This document shows, in pieces, positions 9,909-20,981 of a stretch of 49,050 nt of DNA. A program made the position numbers and the translations under genes. The notes below the pieces were generated by a model, which was given only the letters and a program-made list of their open reading frames with translations, searched no databases and was not told where the DNA came from. The number at the start of each line of letters is the position of its first letter. The stretch's first letter is position 1. The DNA is taken from assembly GCA_022925895.1 (NCBI GenBank), contig JAKSYS010000486.1:1-49050 (forward strand). Reading direction: 5' to 3'. This DNA is from Fragilaria crotonensis. Its lineage: Eukaryota; Bacillariophyta; Fragilariophyceae; Fragilariales; Fragilariaceae.

Positions 9909-12900
9909 TTAGAGTTGGAAACCAGCTTCTGAATCCTGTCGCCTTGAAAAGATCCCTGAGTTCCCTCCACTACTACCTTGGCCCCCCTGTAATCGTTTCT
10001 GTCGATTAGATTTGAACGATGATATTGCCGAATTCTGATCGTAGAAAAGATACGGATATTTGGTATTGATTTGGGTCACCTTGGCGCTCGCACCCCATCG
10101 GTTGTACATGCGGGAGGCTTCCACCATGAAATCGCCAGCCAACGCCGTGTTGCTTTCGAACATACAATTCACGGCAGCTCGTTCGTTTGCCAATGCTCGA
10201 TCTTGCACGTAATTTGCAGCGGTGGCAGATTCGATTGCTTTCTGGAACAGAGTCAGCGCCGCTGGGGAACAAGTTGACGCAGCAATTTCGGCTTCCAACA
10301 ACAGCACCATATGTTGTACATTCGAGCAGCCACGCTTCTCCCACTTTCGCATTCTTTGGAGATCTTTCTTGGCATCTTGAAGAAATGCCTTCTTTGAGGT
10401 AGACTTGAACATTTCAATGGCGATGAGTGCACCAACCCAGACCGCAGTAGGTACACTCGCACTCAGATGCCACCGTCCTACCGAATACTGCAAGAAATAT
10501 TCCTTGCATTCGTTTGCTTTGGCGAAACTGCCGAAGTAGTATGCGAGTTTCATTTTTTGAAAATAGAACACATCCAGTGGCACGTTCAGCTCTGCGCATT
10601 CCGCAAAAAAGCTTTCCTCTTTCATTGCCGCGCCTGAGAGCACGTCAACGTCCCGACTCGTCCCCGTCATGTTGAGTTGGAATTGATATGCTGGAAGGAT
10701 TTTATGATTGACAGCCTCTCGCCGTACATTGTCGCATCCTTGACGATCGCATCACACATCAAATTGAGATCCGTCAACGATTCTCCACTCAAAAGTCGAA
10801 GGGACAATTCAAAGGTCGCTGAAAAAATGGCGGTGTCGAGGATAGCGCTACTTCGAGCGGTCCAATAGGAACGCTTCAGCCTTCCTACGCCGGCGTCGTA
10901 GGAATGACGCCAGTGGTCGATAAAGTTATACACCACCGCCCCAGTCAGCACAGCAGATGGACATGGAAACTCCGATTCCAATGCGAGGGCAAGCACGCCT
11001 GCAATGTCCGATTCGTCAAGATAATCACTCAAACGAAGGCCTACGCCAAGAGCAGCGAAACCAAGTGCAGAGTATTGGCTGGGACCATCCTGGAGCGATA
11101 ACTGAGCCACACGGCACAGAAACTGCAGTGCGAGGTCCCAATCATCGACTATCCAAGCCATTTCGCCGAGTTGATGGAGGAGTCTGCATACCTCCAGCTT
11201 CGACGTATCGCTTATCTGCGGACGCTCACAAATGCTGGCGGCGTTCTTCTTCAATTGACTTCGACACTTCCCCACAATCTGAGAACGGTTGTACTTCGTC
11301 TTTTCGCCAAGCAGTTGCAGTATTTGCATCCCGATCTTGATGGCCTCACTGTAACGACCTTGCGCTCGAAGAGAATCCACTAAAATGTAGTACACTGGCA
11401 ATTTATGTCCGACCGATCTTGCATTACGAACGACTTCATCAATAGCTACCTTGCACTCGACGTAGTTTTTGTCGGTGAGCGCCATTTCTGCCAGTGCTGT
11501 CGTCATATCCAAGGAAAGTGCGTAGTCAGTCTGCCACTTCCCGTCACCCAGAATTGCAAGGCCCTGATTCGCATAATCGACAGCCAGACTGAAGGATGTG
11601 ACTTGAAATGCATGTTTGGCAGCATCTAAGTTGAGCTGCGCCAGAATGGGCTGGCTACTGCGAGGGAGAAGGCCACTTGCAGAGTTCAAATGGATCACGG
11701 ATGGGAGAAGCAGATGTCGGTCCTGTGAGCTCAGGTGATGTAATACTCGACCCACCTTGAAACACAGCGCCGCCTGATTGGAATCAGCGTCCAAGATGCT
11801 AAGAACAGCGTCGTACACCGCGTCGTCGGCAAACTGGTACCAATGTGAAACTTCCGCCATGAGATGGTGGCCAACGAATTCCCTGAGAACCATCTGGACA
11901 ACACCCTCCTTTGAACTATTGCTCACAAGGTTCAAGTGTTCAGTGAGATCAAAATAAATAATATGATCAAGAGCACAAAAAACCTGTTCCAACAACGCTG
12001 GTCGGAACCGAATTCCGAGCAGCGATGCTACCTTCAAGATCGTCGTGTTCTCCTCTGAGAGATTGTCAATCTTTTCGTTGACCAATAGAGTGTAATTTTC
12101 AAAGCCGTCTGGATCGTCATCATCTAGGTTGACCTGATGAATAGGAATTGACGAATCAGAAAGGGAGTGCAACAACGTGGCGAAGGCGCTATTTGCCAAA
12201 CCTGTATCCACATACATGACTAATAGGGGGCAGTTTGCTGCGGCGAGACGGGACAGCATATCCTGGGCACGCACAATCAGTTCTGGACACGCCCAATGAA
12301 AATCTTCGAACATGATGACGACAGGAAATAACTTTGAAGTTGAGAAGCGGATGAAATCGCAACACGCATCTTCGATGCAGTGGTCAGTAAGAGGGGTGGT
12401 CCTTGTCTGTGTCTTGACGACGCCGCAAGGTGGCACTGTGGGAGGCCTCTCAATCCCAAGAAAGTCACGAATTACAGGAAACACAGTCCCAAGCAGATAA
12501 AGTCTTTCCCTTGGTATTTCCTCGAGAAGACTCTTCACGATGTCATCTTTGTTTGGTGCGTTGTTGCACAAGTCAATGAGCTGTTCATAGAATTCGAAAA
12601 TAACTGACATTTGATGAGAACATGCAGTGCGATCATTCTTGAGCCGAATGACATGGGAGTTATGAGAGTCCAATTCATCTTGCAATTCCAAGAGAAGCTG
12701 TGCCTTCTTCTCCCCTGGATTGCCTTCAAGCATGACCACTTCAAATCGCTCATTGCCATTCAAAGCTCGCGAAAACCAATCAACAACATTAATCAACTCC
12801 TTGCTCCTCTTTACAGAGTCGCTGACATGCTTTTGTTCGTTTTCTAGTGGTTGTAGTTGGTCGCTGGTGCTTACGCTCATGATCTCCATGTCCTTAATCG

Positions 12901-12925
12901 ACCCATAATTGATGTCATCAGTCAT
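9909..12925 (-). CDS. Large ATPase/TPR-like signalling protein, split by an apparent 1-nt frameshift
   Basis: Two minus-strand frames, 12925-10667 and 10670-9909, form one protein of about 1005 residues. It resembles predicted ATPases of the COG3899 type that in diatoms occur in proteins with kinase or cyclase domains; neither is seen here. An AAA/NB-ARC-like region is N-terminal: a degenerate Walker A (MLEGNPGEKKAQL, residues ~65-78) and a Walker-B-like VVIMFEDFHWACP followed by sensor-type helices. The rest is helical, TPR-like (ALGFAALGVGLRLSDY; LRAQGRYSEAIKIGMQILQLL). The second frame continues the family pattern (YQFQLNMTG, then VDVLSGAAM). One extra A in the AAAA run (TTTT on the plus strand, 10700-10703) joins the frames as ...SIIKILPAYQFQLNMTG. 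This could be a sequencing error or, less likely, -1 slippage. The first ATG is at 12925. Confidence 0.72.
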
Positions 12926-13340
12926 GGTCAAATTTTGACTTCAGGGTTCAGGGCGTAAGCGAATAAATGTGTCCACGTCATCAAAAGGAATTATTCTAGG
13001 TTCTCCCAGTACATTTAACATACACGAAAAATCCTATTAAAGGGCAATCGTCATCATACGACACTCTATATACACGTATAATTACGAATACTGCCAACAG
13101 TACTGTAGTATTTTCTTTACTCATTCCGTTGCACATAATTAGAGTATCATACTCCAATACCGTGGGTAGTACTACTACCTGGTAGCAATTTTTGATGTAA
13201 AGCAATGTAAAGTGTGTCGTATTATGACGACATGAGAGTGCCAGTTAATCGTATCTTGCGCCTCGTAAGTGCAGTGTAATCGCTATGTAGTATGTACTAT
13301 GAGTGCACTACATGTATCGGATGTGTGCGGAGTATCTGGT
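12926..13340. other. Upstream intergenic of the ATPase gene
   Basis: No gene seen. It contains AT-rich sequence and several TACTACCTGG/GTAC words at 13155-13190 and should contain the ATPase promoter. Confidence 0.4.
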
Positions 13341-14290
13341 ACACTAGGGGATTTAAGCAAACCAAAATTTTTCTGCACGCGCACGGTTTCAGCATGGTTT
13401 CAGAAAGTCGGCGAAATCCCGATGTCGCACCTTCTGTCTCCGGTACTCAGCTTCGAAATCCATGCTGAACCCATGCTGAAACCGTGCGCAGAGGGCAAAA
13501 ACATGGCCGACTCAACATGAAAACGCCCTTTTCAGGCAGAGAACATGACCTCGAATTATTTGCGCACGCACGGATTTCCAGGAATTTTGTTCGTCAGTTT
13601 CTACACGAACGGTACAGAAGGCCACCTCTGACGTCAGGGTATAAGAAAAGGAAGTATTACTATTCATTAGTACCACAACGACGTACCAGTAGCAGTGCTA
13701 CGAGCTAGTAACTGGTACGACAATCGCCCCAGATACGCAACGTTGTGGACGGCAGTGCAGTGCTTGTACCTGGTACCAAAACGAAGGAAGCCACTACCAG
13801 TACTTCGTGTACTGGTACACTGAAAACTGAAAACTGTGGTTGTGTCGAATCGCACGGCAAGATCTTGCACCAAGCCAAAATCTATACGTACCAGTACCTG
13901 AAGCGATAGCGCAAGATAACACAGTGATCAAATTCCTCGAGTTATAAATCCCAAGCGCAGGGAAGAGAAGAATCTCAACCTACAAGTACTCCTCTCTAAC
14001 AGCTAGTACTTGTTGTATAGTAGTACTCCAGTACTCTGTGCTCTGTGCAGCTTGGAACCGATATGGATGCAGTGGAGTACTGGAGATGGTGATCCTACGA
14101 CAGTACGTATGGTAGTAGATGGGTGCGCGGGAGGATTTGTTTTTGCTTAAACGACTTTTGCGTCCATCCTGGGTTTTCGTCACGCATGCTTTTCAGTGCC
14201 GGAGCGCACAATGCGGTAATCGATGAGTACCGGTCCATGCTGAAAGTATGCGCGTGCAAAAGTTTTTCGAAAGTTGCTTAAATCCGCTAC
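13341..14290. mobile_element. Decayed inverted-repeat element (~950 bp)
   Basis: Imperfect inverted repeats of roughly 55-60 bp face each other. The left arm is 13341-13403 (contains GGGGATTTAAGCAA ... GCACGCGCACGGTTTCAGC). The right arm is 14232-14290 (contains CCATGCTGAAAGTATGCGCG ... GCTTAAATCCGCTACTAG) and matches the left arm's reverse complement with scattered mismatches. A nested second copy of part of the arm lies at 13465-13488 in opposite orientation, and a shorter related piece (GCGCACGCACGGATTTCC) at 13560-13577. The interior has no coding sequence and is dense in GTACTGGTAC-type words (13665-13830, 13985-14040). Most likely a degenerate TIR transposon or nested MITEs. Confidence 0.5.
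13380..13488. repeat. Hairpin-type inverted repeat, 24-bp arms
   Basis: CGCACGGTTTCAGCATGG at 13380-13397 pairs with CCATGCTGAAACCGTGCG at 13471-13488; pairing continues for several bases inward with one gap. The loop is about 60 nt. A further CCATGCTGAA stands immediately before the right arm at 13460-13469. Confidence 0.7.
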
Positions 14291-14601
14291 TAGAGACCAT
14301 TCGGCCTCTGAAGCAGTGGCCCGATCCCGCCGGCCTCTCGTTATACCACCGTTACGACTCTAAAATTTGTATGTGTGAAGAATGGATTCTTTACGACAGA
14401 GTAGATAACGGTTTCTCAGTTCATGTAAAGCTTCATTTCTCAACCAATTCCTCAAACGACGATGAGATAGTGCATCTTTATGCTCCTTGGGTTGACTTGT
14501 ACCACAAGATGCACGGACTCATCGTTGTTCGGCTTTTTGGTGAAGTCGATTTGCGGCCTGAAATTGAAATTCCACGTGGAAGCATCATAAAAATGTACTA
14601 A
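14248..14601 (+). pseudogene. Short ORF of unknown origin, related to a decayed copy at ~15.97 kb
   Basis: A 117-residue open frame beginning inside the right arm of the 13.3-14.3 kb inverted repeat. I recognise no domain. Its N-terminal segment LETIRPLKQWPDP has a counterpart on the opposite strand at 15962-16005, where the DNA reads LETIRALKGWPDFWL before a stop. Two diverged copies of the same sequence in opposite orientation suggest a fragment of a repeated element rather than a host gene. Confidence 0.35.
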
Positions 14602-15964
14602 TTCCCATGTAAGCCCTACGCGAGCAAAAAACTGTGGATTATCGAGAATTGCAAGATCTTGAACATTGACACAAGTTAAACACACTGGCGGCCGATGATG
14701 AACAATCAGTTGATGGTTGCCTATTCTTTGTCATCCAGCTCAAGGCAGATGATTGCTTGTCATCAATGCAGCTAGATTCTGCGACATTGAGTTTGACAAA
14801 GCCACTGACAGTTGATTGATAGTTTGAATCAACTTTGTGTTATCATTATGATTCGATCGCGGCTCCCATGTTCTTGTCACAAAAATTTGAGATGACAAGG
14901 CGACATCAGATGGAGTTTTTGATCAAACATCAATTGAGGACCGGCGGTCTCCTGTCTCCATTTTGACATGCTGGAGTGTGAATAAAAGGATCTGCTCACA
15001 ATGATGGCTGCAGTTTTGCCGAGTGCCATGGATCTCTTTGAGGCCTTGCTGGTTGTTTTTGCGGAGGTAAGTCTTTTTTCGAATACTGTTTCATCTTGTC
15101 CTCCTGTTGCCTCATACTCATCCTCTCTTTCAGACAGAAACTCATTCCTGGTGAAGGTTAGTGGGAGTCGACGAAAAGATTGCCAAGCAGCCACCCAATG
15201 GACTTTGACGATGTCCATTGTCATACTTTGTATTGTGGATATTTGCGCCACTGACCAGGCTGCAAAGTAAATCCATTTGTGAATGACGAGCGAGAAGCCT
15301 ACTAGGAGCATGATTGTCGAGTGTTTTCCTTCATGATGCACTTTGAAGCAAGCAAGTGCTGGTGGGAGAGCAGACAGTTTTCAACTTAAATCTCGGAAAC
15401 TTGATGTCGTGTTCATGGGGGGTACCGGGAGTCTCCCTGAAAGAAAGAAATCGCATGAAGTTTGAAGACATCCTCTAGAGGTGTCGTGCTTTTCAAGCTG
15501 ACTGGCACATTGTTTGCTGTCCTCTTTGCTGGAACGAAGCGTCATGAATTTGTGTTTGTGAAGGACCATTTTGAACGGAGACCTTGGGGCGGAGTCTACT
15601 ACTAGACAAATTGATCTATGATATGGTATCAATCATTCCTAGTACTATCTGATGGTGCTAGAATAATGATTGAGTACATAAGTGAACATAACGGATCCTA
15701 AAGCAAAGTAGCCAAGTAGTTGGCAGTGGTGGTTGTGTTCGTGTCATCATGGTTGTTTGAGTACGAGTAGATACGGAATTTGAGTGCAAGAACTGTGATT
15801 AGCTCGAGAGAGCTCGAGTAGAAAAAAATGCGCGCAGACAAATGAGTGCTCATGGCCGGCGATTTTCTTAAACGAATTTTTTAAATATTGCCTTTAGTTT
15901 ATGAATGATGCATTTCAGAGAAAACGTTAAAAAAAGTGTCGAAATAGTGCTCATAACCAGAAAT
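14602..15964. other. Repeat-rich intergenic DNA without a supported gene
   Basis: There is one 154-codon minus-strand frame (14877-15341) with a hydrophobic stretch, but it has no recognisable domain and ordinary intergenic composition; I do not call it a gene. CAACTTTG/TTTGACAAAG words occur at 14790-14840. Confidence 0.35.
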
Positions 15965-16005
15965 CGGGCCACCCTTTCAGAGCCCGAATGGTCTCTAGTG
16001 TCTGG
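15962..16005 (-). repeat. Decayed inverted copy of the 14.29 kb segment
   Basis: The reverse complement contains CTAGAGACCATTCGG followed by GCTCTGAAAGGGTGGCCCGAT, nearly matching the plus strand at 14289-14326. Weaker similarity continues for about 50 nt toward lower coordinates. Same repeat family, opposite orientation. Confidence 0.65.
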
Positions 16006-17133
16006 GCCTTGACAATCATTCGCAGTTAAGGTGACTATGGCGAAAACAGATAACATTGAGGCTCAGCGTCACAAAGAATCCGACCCTTCCTCGGCATGAT
16101 AGAACCGCACAATTAATCTTGACGAGGACGTTGATCAAGCAAGGGCATGTACATTTGAATTTGACTAAGAAGAAGGCAATAGTGCACCCTGGCGGGAAAC
16201 TGAGGTGCATTTGGAAAACAGGGCCAAATCCTGATGGCTTGATGATCTGAAATTTGAAGCAAGGATTGCCGACTTGGCTGAGTTTTTGTCGATCATCCTC
16301 CTACTCGTCGTATGTAGTATGTGCTCTTTGTTATCCTCCACAACTTCTCACGCATTCTCGCCTCATCTCATGAGGAAGATGACTCACTCTCACTGCCAAA
16401 ATTGCCACGATGCCAATGCTTTTTTTTCTTTGCAGTCACTCATTGAACATAATACTTGGTCATCTCTGTCGTGGCATTTGAGCATTAGTTGGCTGAACCA
16501 TGTATCTTCTGATTAACTTGATTCAGAAATTCCAACATTGTTCTTCAAAGTTGACCCCCCAACTTTGTCAATCAACTTTGACGCACAAAGTTGAAAATCT
16601 TCAATTCTGATTCAACACAAACTTTGCTCCAATAAGCACGACCGGTAATTTTTCAAAACAAAACTTGGGGTCAGTTTGACCATCAAGTTTTCTTGTCCTC
16701 ACTAAGGGAGTGCCTAAGTTTGAGCTAGGATTTGTCAACCTTAATCATATCAAAGACAAACTTGTTGAACATGTCAAAGTAAGTTGGACAGTTCGTGCAA
16801 AATTAGAGCTAAAATTAGCTATGAATCTGGCAAGACGCCTGCATAGAATTGTGTTTCTCATTTCCGTGGATCACCTTGCAGTAGCACAGTAGACCAGGTT
16901 GCAATTCACGTGATCTCCATTTTCAAATTTTGAATTTTACAACTCGATTCCCTGCGGAAAACGAAACTGTCTGTTTATCTTTGCATACGCGTGCCCGTAC
17001 TAACGACTACTACAGTCCATGTTTCCAGTACTGTACCTTGCCGGTACAAAGGCAAACTGCAAACAAAAAAACCACGAAACGAAAATCGGTTAAACCTTTT
17101 GTTGGCTGCACTTTGCGAGTGGTGACTTTGACA
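16006..17133. other. Intergenic region with paired CAAAGTTG hairpins
   Basis: No supported gene; the small frames at 16274-16516 and 16710-16892 have no family signature. At 16546-16594, four CAAAGTTG/CAACTTTG units alternate in orientation and can form two consecutive 8-bp hairpins. The 3' end is the upstream flank of the first sulfotransferase copy. Confidence 0.5.
16546..16594. repeat. Two consecutive 8-bp hairpins built from CAAAGTTG
   Basis: CAAAGTTG-ACCCCC-CAACTTTG is followed after a few bases by CAACTTTG-ACGCA-CAAAGTTG. The stems are perfect with 5-6 nt loops. It may be the core of a MITE; function unknown. Confidence 0.6.
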
Positions 17134-18437
17134 ATGACGGCACCGACGGCAACCAAAGGGAGGAGTATACTACTATCGTTTGGCCCTCTTGTCATTACAT
17201 GGGTGCTAGTTACAATTTTCATCCACATGAATCTGGGCGACATTCACAAAACCACAGAACAGCAAGTGCCGCCTTTGGGACAGGGGTCGTAGGAGTTTCC
17301 AAGCCAACCCGTTTGACGTGATTCGCGATCGAGTTTCTCCGACTGATCATGGTCGTTTGCTCAGTGGTAGGACATTGACCGCTGGTTCAAAACCACGGGG
17401 TGACGTGTTAAGTTCCCTTCGCAACATACGCTCGCGTTTTGACCAGACAGAGAGTTCAAACGTACTCCATCGACTCAAACTGGTAAACCGCATAGGTATC
17501 GATCCCATCGAGGCTCTTAAGCGACGGCCACAGTCGAGAGTGAGACATTTGATTAGTGACATCAGTGGGGAACCTTTGGTGATGGAACCCAAGAACTACG
17601 ACACTCAAGGGCAGGCAACGGTTTGTGTTAATCGGGATACTACATCGAATATGTGTCAACTTCATCGGTGTGGCAGTGTTGGTAATGAGAATGATCACAA
17701 CAAGAGCAAGGTTGATGACTATGGCTTTGTGGTGCACGAGCATAATAATACACGGGGGCGTCTACCAGTCTTCTCCGGTGGAAGGGGTTGTGCCGTTTCG
17801 CATCGGTACAGGTTCGTTTACGTCCACGTGCAGAAGAGCGGCGGCATGACCGTCAAGACCATTTTGAAACGAGGACTCTGCGGAGGAGAAGTGGCTCAAA
17901 CATGCGCGGACCTTGAGATTTACGATTGTAATAGTGCAATCAACTCCTTTCCTCACTACTTTGTGTTTTCGTTTGTTCGGAATCCGTTTTCAAGGATGTA
18001 CTCTGCGTACAGCATGGCCGAGTATGAAGAGGCTCGATTCACACCCGGTGAGCTTTGAAGAATTCGCCACCATGACTCGCGTGCAGCGACTAACCTCGCG
18101 AAAACTTGCGGACTCGCATTACGACCTGCAAATCAAATTCCTAATGGATGCCTCACATTGTCCAGTGGTTGACTTCGTGGGACGATTAGAACGTTTTCAG
18201 GATGATATGCAGATCATTATCAATCAGATTCAAAGTCCAGACCTACATGCCTTCTTCACTGCATCGGGAGGGAATCTTGTTGACAATTGTACTAACTTTG
18301 GAGAACGGAAGAAGCAGAGCGAGCTTGGCGGGAATTTACAAAATGCGTATCTATCAAAGGCTACTGTCGACGCGGTAGCCAAGGAATTTGAGTTCGATTT
18401 TGAACTTTTGGGCTATGATCCACAACAAATACCCTGA
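17134..18437 (+). pseudogene. Sulfotransferase copy A, broken by two frameshifts
   Basis: A tandem paralogue of the intact genes at 19665 and 21935. The N-terminus has the type II membrane anchor (MTAPTATKGRSILLSFG, then VITWVLVTIFIHMNL). The first lesion is near 17278-17290: the frame hits a stop at 17290-17292, and homology resumes one base out of phase with ANPFDVIRD. The second is near 18020: against both paralogues, two bases are missing after ATGGCCGA, giving a stop at 18056-18058; homology resumes with VSFEEFATMTR and runs to LLGYDPQQIP. Catalytic segments remain readable: HVQKSGGMTVKT (PAPS 5'-phosphosulfate loop) and SFVRNPFSRMYSAY (3'-phosphate binding). Correcting both lesions would give about 434 residues against 438 and 441. 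Sequence error cannot be excluded, but a decayed SET relic just downstream favours real pseudogenisation. Confidence 0.8.
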
Positions 18438-18555
18438 AGCGGAAAGCACTCGTTAAATTTTGTTAGTGCGAAATCGATTGACAAAGAGAGGGTCGCTGCT
18501 CGCTGCAACAAACGTTCAGTTCGATGCATAAGCGAAGTTGATCTTCCACCGGCTG
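18438..18555. other. 3' flank of sulfotransferase copy A
   Basis: Short non-coding spacer before the SET-gene relic; nothing else seen. Confidence 0.4.
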
Positions 18556-18790
18556 ATTGGAGGCCAGATCGGCGTCCATCGTTCTTCACCTCGTCGAAGG
18601 TGTCGCATATTCTTCTTCCTGAGCCTTCAGATCTGCGAGGGTGGACTCGTTACTGTTTCGGTCAACTGGTATTTATTCACACTTCACAACATCCATCACC
18701 ATTTGATGGAGGCCTTTTTTTCTCTGCTTATGTGCTAACTTGGCATGGCCATGGGCAATGAAAAAGGGAAATCTTGCGAGGTAATTGCCC
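18556..18790 (-). pseudogene. Decayed 3' fragment of a SET-domain gene
   Basis: The plus-strand words CCAGATCGGCGTC (18566), CGTTCTTC, ATTCACACTTCACAACATCCATCAC (18671-18695, split here: ATTCACACT then AACATCCATCAC) and CTTGGCATGGC recur in the same order in the 3' coding part of the intact SET gene at 23400-23700. On the minus strand the relic still translates as ESTLADLKAQEEEYA, matching ESIVAELEAEEEQNA in the intact protein, then KNDGRRSG matching KNVRRRSG. It carries stops, small indels and an internal deletion. Orientation and position, convergent behind a sulfotransferase, mirror the intact pair at 21.9-25.4 kb. Confidence 0.7.
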
Positions 18791-19664
18791 GATTTTTTAA
18801 GATTTTTGTCGTAACATTCTTGTCTCTTCTCAAAGCGTATTGTGATGGCAAGCAATGAGTCGCTCTGACATTGACGTTAGGATAGGCCTCGCAGAAGAAT
18901 TTTGCACTCACTCGAGATTGTTACGAGACAGTGCATTTACGCGGTGTTTCGATAGGGAGATTATCAAACTTTATGTTCTCGTTCTAAGAGGTGATGATGG
19001 CAGCGTGGTAGTTACAATCGTACGTGCACCGAAAGTGAACAATCCGAGACATCTGTCAGGCAGTAGTACTGAAGTATCACGAATGCCTTTCCCATACAGG
19101 GGCTAGGTCAAGCACCACAATAGCGCACTCTTCATTTAGTGCCCTAAGCCGTAGAATATCAACGATGAGACCCTCATTGAGCTACTCCTAGAGTAGCCAA
19201 ACGAAGATTAGGTTGGATTTTTGTCACATATCCGGGCATTCCCAGAAGGTCCCCAATGGCACAGTCAACACCTCGCTTTCGGGACTTGAAGCAGTGTGAG
19301 GTTGGCAACTTGCCTGAAATGGATAATATCCTGCAGCCACTGCGTCCTTCTCGCTGTGATGTGTAAAGCATTGTGTGTTGACTCCGGGAGTTACGTACTG
19401 ATATCTATCAATCGTTATATCATATCACACTATATGGACTATAGACTCTATTTCTATCAATCCGTCCGCATCTTTGCTGCATCTAATCCAATTAGTCGTC
19501 TTTTGACAAATTATATGTTACAAAGGGGGCCAACCACATGAAACCCAGCGAATACTTAAGCAAAAAACGTGAAAATCGCTCATACTCCGAGCATAACTCT
19601 CCCGCCGACACCTGAGTTTACGCCTAGCCAAAGTACGCAACTACTCTTGATGGAGAGTTAGACG
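18791..19664. other. Intergenic between sulfotransferase copies A and B
   Basis: No supported gene. It may include further, unrecognisable remains of the duplicated SET gene. The 65-codon minus frame at 19174-19371 has no recognisable domain. Confidence 0.4.
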
Positions 19665-20981
19665 ATGACGGCTGCGACGGTATCCAAAGGAAGAAGAATC
19701 CTACTGTCGTTCGGTCCTCTTGTCATCCTATGGGCGCTCTTGACAATCTTCATCCACATGAATCTGGAGAATTCTCACGACTACACCAAACAAAAAGCGC
19801 CGTCCTCGCTCGGTCGTCATCGACACAACAACCCGCATGACTTGATTCGCGATACGGTGTCATTGACTCATCATGACCGTTTGCTCAGTGGTAGGGCATT
19901 GGAGGGTGGTTCGAAACGGCGAGGTGACAATTTGAGTTCATTGCAAGACTTAAGCTCGCGTATTACGACGTCCAAGCGCATTGACCACCAACTCAAACTC
20001 ATAGAGGACACGGGAATGGATCCAATCAAGGATAGGAGGCGACCGGCACAATTAAGGGCGATACATTTGAAGGAAAATTTTCTTGGTAGAAACGTTGGCA
20101 AGCACATGGTGATGGAACCCAAGATCTACGATACTCAAGGACAAGCAACGGTTTGCGTGTCGCGAAATGATGAAACGAATACTTGTCAACTGCATCGGTG
20201 TGGCATTGGTGGCGACGAGAAGGACCATAGTAAGAACCAAGTGGATGACTATGGTTTTGTTGTACACGAGCGTAAGGACACTCGTGGACAGAGTCCTGTC
20301 ATCGCTGGTAGGGCCAACGCCGGTTCGGGGTGTGCCATTTCCCACCGATACAAGTTTCTCTATCTTCACGTACTGAAGAGTGGCGGCATGACTATCAAGA
20401 CGCTTTTGAAACGAGGACTCTGTGGAGGGTTGACAAAAACCTGCGCGGATCTCCAAATTGTCGATTGTAAGAGCGCACTTCACGGCTTCCCCCATTACTT
20501 TGTGTTTTCGTTTGTGCGGAATCCGTTTTCGCGGATATACTCGGCATACAGTATGGCCGACAGTATGCCGAAGCCCAACTCATCTCCTGTGAGCTTCGAC
20601 AAATTTGCCACTATGACTCGCGGGGAGCGACAAGAGATGAGCATGACATCTGCCTCTCACTACAACCCGCAAATCAGTTTCTTGATGGACCGCTCGCACT
20701 GTCCGGTTTTTGATTTCCTGGGTAGATTAGAACGCTTTCGGGATGACATGCAAATCATTGTCAATCAAATCCAAAGTCCAGATCTGCAGGCGTACTTCAC
20801 AGCAATAGGAGAGAGGGATCTTCGTGATAATTGTACCAGCTTTGGAGAACGGAAGAAACAACGTGAGCTAGGTGGGCAACTAAGGAATGCATATCGATCA
20901 CAAGCTACTGTTGATGCGATAGCCCAGGAATTTGAACCCGATTTTACGCTTTTGGGTTATGATCCAACACAAGTACCGTAA
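19665..20981 (+). CDS. Golgi-type carbohydrate sulfotransferase (Sulfotransfer_2-like), copy B
   Basis: 438 residues, intact. Predicted to transfer sulfate from PAPS to a glycan or similar acceptor in the secretory pathway. Type II topology: short cytosolic N-terminus, TM at ~12-32 (LLSFGPLVILWALLTIFIHM), a variable stem (~35-145), then the catalytic domain. PAPS-binding elements: HVLKSGGMTIKTLLKRG (233-251, 5'-phosphosulfate loop) and FVRNPFSRIYSAY (283-295; Arg and Ser contact the 3'-phosphate). Cys residues in VCVSRN, NTCQLHRCG, GLCGG and KTCADL recur in all three copies, suggesting disulfides. The C-terminus DFTLLGYDPTQVP matches the usual end of this family. The acceptor is unknown; a role in sulfated cell-wall or matrix polysaccharide synthesis is only plausible. 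Confidence 0.88.
   Translation: MTAATVSKGRRILLSFGPLVILWALLTIFIHMNLENSHDYTKQKAPSSLGRHRHNNPHDLIRDTVSLTHHDRLLSGRALEGGSKRRGDNLSSLQDLSSRITTSKRIDHQLKLIEDTGMDPIKDRRRPAQLRAIHLKENFLGRNVGKHMVMEPKIYDTQGQATVCVSRNDETNTCQLHRCGIGGDEKDHSKNQVDDYGFVVHERKDTRGQSPVIAGRANAGSGCAISHRYKFLYLHVLKSGGMTIKTLLKRGLCGGLTKTCADLQIVDCKSALHGFPHYFVFSFVRNPFSRIYSAYSMADSMPKPNSSPVSFDKFATMTRGERQEMSMTSASHYNPQISFLMDRSHCPVFDFLGRLERFRDDMQIIVNQIQSPDLQAYFTAIGERDLRDNCTSFGERKKQRELGGQLRNAYRSQATVDAIAQEFEPDFTLLGYDPTQVP

Noticed and set aside
10667-10670. Four-base ATGA overlap between two minus-strand ORFs, as in a bacterial operon
   Set aside because: The window is eukaryotic, and family homology runs through the junction upstream of the second ATG (PAYQFQLN), so it is one split gene, not two.
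14877-15341. 154-codon minus-strand ORF with a hydrophobic stretch
   Set aside because: No family signature, no splice or leader evidence, and it lies in a repeat-rich region.
19174-19371. Possible retrotransposon polyprotein fragment on the minus strand
   Set aside because: A 65-codon frame with no protease, RT or integrase motif that can be recognised.
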